Assembly: GCF_004120195.1 (NCBI RefSeq)
Contig: NZ_SCHN01000016.1
Span: 1-64,000, forward strand
DNA length: 64,000 bases
Origin: Enterovibrio baiacu
GTDB taxonomy: Bacteria > Pseudomonadota > Gammaproteobacteria > Enterobacterales > Vibrionaceae
Direction of reading: 5' to 3'
Part shown: one piece after another, positions 1-8,165 of the stretch
How the letters are laid out: each line of letters starts with the position of its first letter
Position numbering within the stretch: the stretch's first letter is position 1
Notes under the pieces: model-generated
What the model saw: only the letters and a program-made list of their open reading frames with translations
The model's database searches: none
Told to the model about the DNA's origin: nothing
Made by a program: the position numbers and the translations under genes

Positions 1-1862
1 GACATTGTCGAAGCTCGGGGTGTCGCCGTCATCCACATCAGTGATCGAGAGCGTACCAGAGACACTGGTTTCTGGTGTGTCCGCGCCTAAATCAATGCCG
101 CCAGTAGTAACGCCCGTGACCACAGAAGCATCATCGCTGCCTGTTACCGTGATGGTAATTTGGTGCTCAGAGCCGTCCGAGGCCGTCACTGTGATGGTGT
201 CTGTCGCAGAATCTCCATCACCCAGAGACTGTGCATTGTCAGGGTTGACCGTGTAGGTCCATTCGCCGTCGGTCAGTGTCAGGCTGCCGTATTCACCTTC
301 CACCGTGCCGTTTTCAAGGGTAGGTTGCACGGTGGCATCTGGGTCGCTGATGTTGATAGAGCCAGAGACAGATGCATCGCCGCCTTCAGCCACACTTGCA
401 CTCAAGTCGCCTGTGACGACTGCGGCATCGTCGGTGCCTTCAACCGTCACCGTGATTTGATGGGTGGAGCCATCAGACGCCGTTAAGGTGAAGGTGTCGT
501 TTGCCGATTCACCGTCCGGTAAGGTTTGTGCGTTTTCGCTGTTAACCGTGTAGGTCCACTCGCCGTCAGTGAGTGTAAGGCTACCGTATTCACCTTCAAT
601 CGTGGTGTTACTGATGGTTGGGTTTTCACCGTTATCCACATCACTGATGCTGATAGAGCCCGACACCGAGGTGCCTTGATCCGTGGTGTTGCCCGTCGTA
701 TCGCCCGTCACCACCGCCGCATCATCCGTGCCTGTAATGGTAATCACGATGTCTTGCGTGGTGCCGTCTGAGGCGGTCACCGTGATGGTGTCCGTCGCGG
801 TATCGCCATCAGCGAGTGATTGGATCGATGCGCTGTCCGCGGTATACGTCCAAGCGCCATCGACCAAGGTCAGCGAACCGTATTCACCCGCCAAGGTGCC
901 ATTTGGAATGGTTGGGGTATCGCCGGTGTCTGCATCGGTGATCGTGATGGTGCCCGTCGCGGTTTGCACTCCCACATCTTCAGTGATGCTCGCGGTGCTA
1001 TCACCCGTGATAACCGCCGCATCATCTGCGCCCGTGACATCGACGGTAATTTGTTGCACCGTGCCGTCCGAGGCGGTGAGGGTGAACACTTCTTGCTCGG
1101 TCTGGTTGTCGTTCAGTGCATCCGCTTTAGACGGATCGACCGTGTAGGTCCAGTTACCGTCAGTCAGCGTGAAGGTACCGTAATCGCCGTCGATAGAGAC
1201 ATTGTCGAAGCTTGGTGTGTCGCCGTCATCCACGTCAGTGATCGAGAGTGTGCCAGAGACACTGGTTTCTGGTGTGTCAGCGCCTAAATCAATGCCGCCA
1301 GTAGTAACGCCCGTGACCACAGAAGCATCATCGCTGCCTGTTACCGTGATGGTGATTTGGTGCTCAGAGCCGTCAGAAGCCGTCACTGTGATGGTGTCTG
1401 TCGCAGAATCTCCATCACCCAGAGACTGTGCATTGTCAGGGTTGACCGTGTAGGTCCACTCGCCGTCAGTCAAAGTCAGGCTGCCGTATTCACCTTCGAC
1501 TGTGCCGTTTTCAAGGGTAGGTTGCACGGTGGCATCTGGGTCGCTGATGTTGATTGAACCGGAGACAGACGCATCGCCGCCTTCAGCAACAGACGCGCTC
1601 AAGTCGCCGGTGACAACTGCGGCATCGTCGGTGCCTTCAACCGTCACCGTGATTTGATGGGTTGAGCCATCAGACGCTGTGAGGGTGAAGGTGTCGTTGG
1701 CTGATTCGCCGTCCGGTAAGGTTTGTGCGTTTTCGCTGTTAACCGTGTAGGTCCACTCGCCGTCAGTGAGTGTAAGGCTACCGTATTCCCCGTCGATGGT
1801 GGTGTTACCGATGGTTGGGTTTTCACCGTTATCCACATCACTGATGCTGATAGAGCCAGACA
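1..1862 (-). repeat. 1197-bp higher-order duplication of four VCBS units
   Basis: Bases 1 to about 665 recur with few substitutions at 1198 to about 1862; similarity then fades. The offset is 1197 bp (399 codons, four VCBS units), so the duplication keeps frame. An 83-codon stretch in another frame is even identical at the protein level in both copies (5-256 and 1202-1453). This points to recent segmental duplication or gene conversion within the adhesin. Confidence 0.88.
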
Positions 1863-4800
1863 CCGAGGTGCCTTGGTCTGTGGTGGTGCCGGTGGTATCA
1901 CCTGTCACCACCGCAGCATCGTCAGTACCTTCAATGGTGATCACGATGTCATGGGTATTTCCTTCACTGTCAGTCAGTGTGAGGGTATCTGTGGTGCTTT
2001 CCCCTTCACCGAGTGACTGCCCTGCGCCAGGGTTGAGTGTGTATGTCCACTCGCCGTCGGTAAGGGTCAAGCTACCAAATTCGCCTTCAACCTTGGTGTT
2101 TTCAATGGTGGGTGTGTCACCAGTATCTGGGTCAATAAGCTCAACAGTGCCTGACGCGCTTGGTGCAACAATTCCAGAGCCTTCTGTCAGCGTGCCCGTG
2201 GTTTCACCGGTGAGAACAGCAGCATCATCCGTGCCAGTAACATTGATGATGAGCGTGTGCTCTCCACCTTCTGAATCGGTGATCGTGATGGTGTCGGACA
2301 CTGTGACACCACCGTCGAGTGATTCAGCAAGTTCTGGATCAAGGGTATATGTCCAATCGCCATCCACCATGTCGAACGTGCCATACTGACCACTTTGTGT
2401 GGTGTCAGGTAACGTTGGGTTGTCGCTGGTGTCTGGGTCTTCAATAGACAGGCTTCCGCTCGCGACGAGAGACGCATCATCGTCTGTCACGTTGCCAACG
2501 AGATCGCCACTTATCTCGGCGGCACTCTCGCTACCAGTGATCGTGATTTCAATGTCATGCACTGTGCCGTCAGATGCGGTAATGCTGATGGTGTCTGTGG
2601 CCGTTTCCCCTTCATCAAGGTACTGCGCCAACTCAGGGTCTAGCGTGTATGTCCAAGCGCCATCGACGATTTCCAGCGAACCGTATTGGCCGCTGATCGT
2701 GCTGTTTGGCAAGGTTGGATTGTCGTTTGAATCTGGATCGACAAGGTCTACCGTACCGCTGGCAGTGAGCAGGCCACCTTCAGCGACGGTGCCCGTTGTG
2801 CTGCCTTGCAACACAGGTTCTTGATCTGTCCCTGTAATGGTAATGACGATGTCATGGGTTGAACCGTCAGACGCTTCAATCGTGATGGTGTCGGTTGTGA
2901 TGTCACCTTCGTTCAGTGACGCAACGCTGTCAGGGTTGAGGGTATAGGTCCATTCGCCATCAACAAGGTCTAGTGAACCAAACGTACCGTCTACGGTGAC
3001 ATCTGGCAGGGTAGGGTTATCATCTGAATCAGGGTCGACAATCTCAATCGTGCCGCTGGTCATCAGATCGCCACCATCATCTAAATCGCCTGTCGTGTGA
3101 CCGCGTAGTTCTGGCGCATCGTCCGTGCCTGTGACAGTGATAACGATACTTTGCGTTGTACCATCGGTCGCTGTCAGTGTGATGGTATCGGTGTCTGTAT
3201 CGCCCTCTGGAATTTCTGAGGCAGCGTTTTTATAGAGGGTGTATGTCCATGCACCATCTACCAATTCCAACGCCCCGTATTCGCCTTCGATGCGGGTGTC
3301 TTCAAAACTTGGTGTGTCGTCACCATCAACGTCTGAAATACTGATTTCACCGCTGACTGTCAGGGTTTCACCGGTTGTTGTGTCTGTGAGGTCGCCTGTC
3401 ACTTCCCCGCTAACAACGGGGAGATCATCCGTACCCACAATGTTAATAACGATGTCCATCGGCGTGCCGTCAAGTGAATACACCGTGACAGTGTCTGCCA
3501 GCGGGTCACCCGCGTCTAAGCCGTTCAGCATGTCGTTGTGAGACGGATCTGTGGTGTACGTCCAGTTACCGGCTTTGTCGATGGTGACTTCGCCGTACGT
3601 ACCTGTGTAGGTGCCCGCGTTGAAGAAGTATTCGCCGTAATCGGCGTCCGATACCGTTGCGCGGCCTGAGGTGGAAAGCTGACCGTCTGTTTCGTTGATG
3701 GTGGCAGACTGCATGCCACCAAACGTCGCCACATCGTTTGTGCCATCAATGGTGATGGTGATGCTTTGCATGGTGCCATCTTCAGCGCGCACTGTGATGG
3801 TGTCGGTAAGGTGATCACCTTCACTTAGGCGATCAATCGCGCCTTTTTCATCAGTGGTGCTGTACGTCCACGAACCGTCTTCGGCAATGGTCAGTTCACC
3901 CCATCGGCCTTCAATAGTTTGCGCCGTGAAGGCACCGTCAGTGCCATCAACATCCGTAGACGTCAATGAACCTGTGGTTGACATGGTGCCATCTGATTCA
4001 ATGACCGTACCGGTAATGTCACCGGCAATTTCAGCGGGATCGTTAGTGCCGATAATGGTGACAAGCAGTTCTGTTTCGGTGCCGTCTACAGAGCGCACAG
4101 TGATCGACTCGACCAGGGTCTCACCTTCTGCTAGCGCATCAAGTGCAGAGCTTTGGTCTGGGTCGGATGTGTACGTCCAGTTGCCCGCGCGGTCGATGGT
4201 GACAGAGCCAAAATCACTGAGATAGGTGCCTGCCAGCATGAAAGACTCACCGTAGTCGGGATCAACGGTATTGATTGAGCCGGAGACACTTATCACGTCG
4301 TTGGTTTCGTAGACATCTCGGGTTGAAATACCCGAGAAAACAGGCGCGTCGTTGACACCTTCAAGCGTGATAACGATTTGTTGTTCTGTGCCGTCTTCTG
4401 CACGAACCGTCACGACTTCGGTCAGGGTGTCGCCCTCACCTAGGCGTTCAATTGCGCCAGTCGGATCGGTAGACGTGTATGTCCATGCGCCGTCAGCATT
4501 GATAGTGAATTCGCCGCGCGGTGTCGCAATGGTTTCTGCAATGAAGACATTGTCATTGCCGTCGACATCCTGTGAAGAGAGTTCGCCAGATGTCGATAAT
4601 GTACCGCCGTTATCAACGACAGTCGCGGTAACGTCACCATCAATTACAGCATCATCATTTGAGCCATTGATGGTGATGGTGATTTGGGTTTCGGAACCAT
4701 CAAGTGAGTAAACAGTGATGGTGTCAGTAATATGTTCGCCGTCTGTGAGCGAATTGATGGTAGGTAGGCTGCTGTCGTTTGTCGCATAGCTCCAGTTACC

Positions 4801-7650
4801 TGCCGCATCAATGGTGAGTACGCCATATTGACCATCAATGTCACCGGCTTGCATGAAGGATTGACCCGCATCTGCATCTACCACATTGATAGAGCCTGCT
4901 GCAGACAAGCCGTCTTGACCTTCAGTGATGGTGCCTGTGCTGATGGCTGAGAAGACAGCTTCATCGTTCACCCCTTCAAAGGTGATTTCAATTTGTTGTT
5001 CTGTGCCGTCTGCGGCGCGTACCGTCACGACTTCGGTGAGGGTATCGCCTTCGCCAAGGGATTTAATCACGCCCGTTGGATCGGTAGAAACGTACGTCCA
5101 GTTACCTGCTGCGTCGATGGTGAGTTCACCGCGCAGAGTAGAAACGGTTTCAGCGACAAAGGCATTGTTTTGTCCATCGATATCTGTGGAAGAAAGCTGT
5201 CCTGTTGCCGTCAATCCGCCTTCTGTACCCACGATGGTACTGGAGACCTCGCCCGCGATTTCAGCTGGGTCGTTCGTCCCCGTGATGTTCATGACGATTT
5301 GATGTTCATCGCCATTGCTGTCTACCAAAGTAATAATGTCAACGGCTTGCGCACCCTCTGCAAGTGGTGCTGCGGCTTCTTTGTCGACGGTGTACGTCCA
5401 GTTCCCATCCACTAACACCAAGGTGCCATAATTGCCCTGAACGGAGGTGTTTGCGATGGTGGTGTTGTCATTTGTGTCTGGGTCGGAAATGCTAATGCTG
5501 CCTGTCGCAACCGCATTGCCTTGGGCGTTATCCTGCACTGTAGACGTGGTATCGCCAGTGATTTGGGCGACATCATCAGTGCCTGTGATATCAATGGTGA
5601 TCTGATGCTGTGAACCATCAGATGCGGTCAGTGTAATCGTGTCTGTGCTTTCTTCGCCTTCCGCCAGCGACTGGGTTTTCTCACGGTCAACCGTGTAGGT
5701 CCAATTGCCATCAACCAACTCAAAGATGCCGTATTGGCCTTCGATACTTGTGTTATCAATTGTGGCTGTTTCGCCACTGTCAGGGTCAGTAACAGTAATA
5801 GAGCCCGTCGCTGTTGCAGCGCCTTCGGTGGAATCTTGAACCGCTGCGGTTGTGTCACCTGTTACCACGGCAGCATCGTTAGTGCCAGTTACCGTGATGT
5901 CAATGGTGTGTTGTGAGCCATCCGATGCGGTGAGCGTGATTGAATCAACCGCCTCCTCGCCTTCCGCGAGAGGTTCGGTCTTCTCGCGATCAACGGTGTA
6001 GGTCCAATTGCCATCAACCAATTCTAACGTGCCGTATTGACCTTCAATGCGGGTGTTATCAATCGTGGCTGTTTCGCCGCTGTCAGGGTCGGTAACAGTA
6101 ATAGAGCCCGTCGCTGTTGCTGCGCCTTCGGTGGAATCTTGAACGGTTGCGGTTGTGTCACCTGTTACCACGGCAGCATCGTTCGTGCCTGTTACCGCGA
6201 TTTCAATGGTGTGTTGTGAACCGTCTGATGCTGTGAGCGTGATTGAATCAACCGCCTCCTCGCCTTCCGCGAGAGATTGGGTCTTCTCGCGATCAACGGT
6301 ATAAGTCCAATTGCCATCAACCAACTCAAAGGTCCCGTATTGGCCTTCGATACTTGTGTTATCAATTGTGGCTGTTTCGCCGCTGTCAGGATCGGTAACA
6401 GTAATAGAGCCTGTGGCTGTTGCTGCGCCTTCGGTAGAATCCTGAACCACTGCGGTTGTGTCACCAGTAACCACAGCTGCATCATCGGTGCCTGTTACCG
6501 TGATATCGATGGAATGCTGTGAGCCATCAGATGCCGTTAATATAATGGAATCAACGGCTTCTTCGTCTTCTGCCAACGATTGCGCTTTGTCTGGGTCGAG
6601 CACATAGGTCCAATCGCCATCGACAAGTTCGAAGGTGCCGTATTCGCCTTCAACGCGCGTATTTTCGATGGTGGCCGTTTCACCATTATCAGGATCGGTC
6701 ACTGTAATGGAGCCGGATGCCGACGTGACGGATTCGCCATCGGTGACGTTAGCCGAGACGTCACCTGACACTTCTGCGGTGTCGTCTTTGCCGGTGACAG
6801 TGATGGTTACTTGATGCGTTGAGCCATCTGTGGCGGTGAGGGTGATGACATCGGTTGCTTCTTCGCCTTCGGCAAGCGGTTTGGCTTTATCTGGGTCTAA
6901 GGTGTACACCCAATTGCCATCGACCAGCACCAAGGTGCCGTATTCGCTTTCGACAGTAGTGTTCGGAATCGTTGTTTGATTGTTTGAGTCGGGGTCGGAC
7001 ACGTTAATTGAACCCGTTACGGTGATTGGGCCATCACCATCGTTGTCTTCGAGTTCTGCTTGTGTATCGCCAGACACGGTCGCGGGTTGATCAACTGTCG
7101 AGTCAGGATTAGAAGAGTCGGCGCCAGATCCTGTTGAACCAGACGTGTCGGTTTCATCCGTCTCTTGGTTTGCGAGCAAGCTATAGCGGGAGTTGCTGAT
7201 GGCATCTATCTGTTGGGGCGATAAACCGGCTTCCGCTAACATGGTGCTGATGAAGCGTGGGATGCCTCCCTCTTCACTACTGTCAAATTGATTGCTTTCG
7301 ATAACAACCTGCGCGCCCCAGCTTGAGTCGGAGACCTCTTCGCCTGCAGCGGTTTCAGCATCTTCGACTTGCCCTGGATCTTGCCCATCTTCGATTGCGG
7401 CAATGATATCAATGACATCTGAGGGCAAATTTAGGCTTTCAACGCCGTCTTCGCCGACCAACAATGCGTCGTCGAGAACATCAATTTGTTCTTGGTCTTC
7501 TGTAACAAGCCAAGCATTTTTTCCCTTTGGCACAGAAATTACATCGCCAGTGTTCAGCTGCATGTTTGGTTGAGCAGGGCTTACTTCCCCATTTTTATCA
7601 ACCACAAACGCCTGACCCGCTACCTGGCTAAGCACTAAAGTGACGGCCAT
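1..7650 (-). CDS. Giant LapA/BapA-type VCBS-repeat adhesin, C-terminus beyond window
   Basis: A single open frame runs from ATG at 7650 to the left edge (2550 residues, no stop); GGAGAAGG lies just before the start. Residues 1-160 match the retention module of LapA-type adhesins (start MAVTLVLSQVAGQAFVVD), which holds the protein in the outer membrane. T100-A101-A102-G103 is a TAAG site of the kind cut by the periplasmic protease LapG. After an acidic Ser/Asp-rich linker (about 161-190) come 23 VCBS units of about 100 residues, each with a G-x-W-x-Y-T strand and an ITVTG-like end. The secretion signal and any RTX or ligand-binding domain would be in the missing C-terminus. Inference: a cell-surface biofilm adhesin exported by a type I system. 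No lapD, lapG or T1SS gene is in the window. Confidence 0.93.
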   Translation of the reverse strand, partial: MAVTLVLSQVAGQAFVVDKNGEVSPAQPNMQLNTGDVISVPKGKNAWLVTEDQEQIDVLDDALLVGEDGVESLNLPSDVIDIIAAIEDGQDPGQVEDAETAAGEEVSDSSWGAQVVIESNQFDSSEEGGIPRFISTMLAEAGLSPQQIDAISNSRYSLLANQETDETDTSGSTGSGADSSNPDSTVDQPATVSGDTQAELEDNDGDGPITVTGSINVSDPDSNNQTTIPNTTVESEYGTLVLVDGNWVYTLDPDKAKPLAEGEEATDVITLTATDGSTHQVTITVTGKDDTAEVSGDVSANVTDGESVTSASGSITVTDPDNGETATIENTRVEGEYGTFELVDGDWTYVLDPDKAQSLAEDEEAVDSIILTASDGSQHSIDITVTGTDDAAVVTGDTTAVVQDSTEGAATATGSITVTDPDSGETATIDNTSIEGQYGTFELVDGNWTYTVDREKTQSLAEGEEAVDSITLTASDGSQHTIEIAVTGTNDAAVVTGDTTATVQDSTEGAATATGSITVTDPDSGETATIDNTRIEGQYGTLELVDGNWTYTVDREKTEPLAEGEEAVDSITLTASDGSQHTIDITVTGTNDAAVVTGDTTAAVQDSTEGAATATGSITVTDPDSGETATIDNTSIEGQYGIFELVDGNWTYTVDREKTQSLAEGEESTDTITLTASDGSQHQITIDITGTDDVAQITGDTTSTVQDNAQGNAVATGSISISDPDTNDNTTIANTSVQGNYGTLVLVDGNWTYTVDKEAAAPLAEGAQAVDIITLVDSNGDEHQIVMNITGTNDPAEIAGEVSSTIVGTEGGLTATGQLSSTDIDGQNNAFVAETVSTLRGELTIDAAGNWTYVSTDPTGVIKSLGEGDTLTEVVTVRAADGTEQQIEITFEGVNDEAVFSAISTGTITEGQDGLSAAGSINVVDADAGQSFMQAGDIDGQYGVLTIDAAGNWSYATNDSSLPTINSLTDGEHITDTITVYSLDGSETQITITINGSNDDAVIDGDVTATVVDNGGTLSTSGELSSQDVDGNDNVFIAETIATPRGEFTINADGAWTYTSTDPTGAIERLGEGDTLTEVVTVRAEDGTEQQIVITLEGVNDAPVFSGISTRDVYETNDVISVSGSINTVDPDYGESFMLAGTYLSDFGSVTIDRAGNWTYTSDPDQSSALDALAEGETLVESITVRSVDGTETELLVTIIGTNDPAEIAGDITGTVIESDGTMSTTGSLTSTDVDGTDGAFTAQTIEGRWGELTIAEDGSWTYSTTDEKGAIDRLSEGDHLTDTITVRAEDGTMQSITITIDGTNDVATFGGMQSATINETDGQLSTSGRATVSDADYGEYFFNAGTYTGTYGEVTIDKAGNWTYTTDPSHNDMLNGLDAGDPLADTVTVYSLDGTPMDIVINIVGTDDLPVVSGEVTGDLTDTTTGETLTVSGEISISDVDGDDTPSFEDTRIEGEYGALELVDGAWTYTLYKNAASEIPEGDTDTDTITLTATDGTTQSIVITVTGTDDAPELRGHTTGDLDDGGDLMTSGTIEIVDPDSDDNPTLPDVTVDGTFGSLDLVDGEWTYTLNPDSVASLNEGDITTDTITIEASDGSTHDIVITITGTDQEPVLQGSTTGTVAEGGLLTASGTVDLVDPDSNDNPTLPNSTISGQYGSLEIVDGAWTYTLDPELAQYLDEGETATDTISITASDGTVHDIEITITGSESAAEISGDLVGNVTDDDASLVASGSLSIEDPDTSDNPTLPDTTQSGQYGTFDMVDGDWTYTLDPELAESLDGGVTVSDTITITDSEGGEHTLIINVTGTDDAAVLTGETTGTLTEGSGIVAPSASGTVELIDPDTGDTPTIENTKVEGEFGSLTLTDGEWTYTLNPGAGQSLGEGESTTDTLTLTDSEGNTHDIVITIEGTDDAAVVTGDTTGTTTDQGTSVSGSISISDVDNGENPTIGNTTIDGEYGSLTLTDGEWTYTVNSENAQTLPDGESANDTFTLTASDGSTHQITVTVEGTDDAAVVTGDLSASVAEGGDASVSGSINISDPDATVQPTLENGTVEGEYGSLTLTDGEWTYTVNPDNAQSLGDGDSATDTITVTASDGSEHQITITVTGSDDASVVTGVTTGGIDLGADTPETSVSGTLSITDVDDGDTPSFDNVSIDGDYGTFTLTDGNWTYTVDPSKADALNDNQTEQEVFTLTASDGTVQQITVDVTGADDAAVITGDSTASITEDVGVQTATGTITITDADTGDTPTIPNGTLAGEYGSLTLVDGAWTYTADSASIQSLADGDTATDTITVTASDGTTQDIVITITGTDDAAVVTGDTTGNTTDQGTSVSGSISISDVDNGENPTISNTTIEGEYGSLTLTDGEWTYTVNSENAQTLPDGESANDTFTLTASDGSTHQITVTVEGTDDAAVVTGDLSASVAEGGDASVSGSINISDPDATVQPTLENGTVEGEYGSLTLTDGEWTYTVNPDNAQSLGDGDSATDTITVTASDGSEHQITITVTGSDDASVVTGVTTGGIDLGADTPETSVSGTLSITDVDDGDTPSFDNV
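5690..6540 (-). repeat. Three near-identical 303-bp VCBS units
   Basis: The segments beginning near 5751, 6054 and 6357 are nearly the same over more than 100 bp and are spaced by exactly 303 bp (101 codons). Neighbouring units differ much more from each other. This is a second homogenised block in the array, next to the N-terminal end. Confidence 0.85.
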
Positions 7651-8165
7651 ATCCTTCTCCCGAACGCTTCCGTTTTAATTATGGAATGTGTGTCTCACAA
7701 TCAACTCGCTGTATAAACTTAGTACAGATCAATCGAAGCTGAGAAAACGATCAAGCCATCTCCAAGATAATGATTAATATGTGTTTCATATATGAGACTG
7801 GTGGCATTTAATGAGGATGTTTTTGGTCGAACTGTCTAGAAAAAAAGATAATAAATAACAATAAAGTCGGCATGGCTTTAATGTTTCATAGCAGCCAGTG
7901 CGTAGCAGTGGAACTAAGTAATTGATGAACAGTGGGCAAGTGGAATTGGCAGGTAGGCAAAAAAGCCACTAGTTTTATTAGATAAATACATGCATCCAAA
8001 GTGCGACAGAGAGAAAGGCGTGTACGCCACAAAAACGTTGATTGCGCGGAATGACAGGGGGTTCCTGCCATTGACTGTCCGTTTTATTTACAGCATTTCT
8101 CTTACTCTGCCTTTACGGGACGTTAAGCGTCTGCGCTTAGCGAACAACATCGAAAGGAATGTCTA
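7651..8165. promoter_or_regulatory. Divergent intergenic region between adhesin and phosphorelay genes
   Basis: This is 515 bp without a credible gene, between two divergent starts (adhesin at 7650, phosphorelay gene at 8166), so both promoters should lie here. The part from about 7740 to 7870 is AT-rich. I could not assign a convincing -35/-10 pair on either strand; a TTGACT at 8071 lacks a good -10 partner. Confidence 0.5.

Larger units (their letters stand above)
1..7083 (-). repeat. Array of 23 VCBS repeats inside the adhesin gene
   Basis: Each unit is marked by the Trp codon of the GxWxYT strand, read on the minus strand. Plus-strand start positions of these codons are 259, 556, 850, 1150, 1456, 1753, 2047, 2353, 2653, 2950, 3247, 3562, 3868, 4177, 4483, 4792, 5098, 5398, 5701, 6004, 6307, 6610 and 6910. 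Spacing is 294-315 bp and always a multiple of three. All these codons are in the frame of the ATG at 7650, which confirms the frame is continuous. Further units probably continue past the left edge. Confidence 0.93.

Noticed and set aside
5-7205. Many medium reading frames on both strands within the adhesin region
   Set aside because: They are Ser/Thr/Val/Pro-rich or Arg/His-rich shadows created by the repeats; the continuous minus-strand frame from 7650 with VCBS motifs explains the region.
7886-8071. 61-residue minus-strand frame between the adhesin and the phosphorelay gene
   Set aside because: No SD, no recognisable composition or motif, and it lies in a divergent promoter region.
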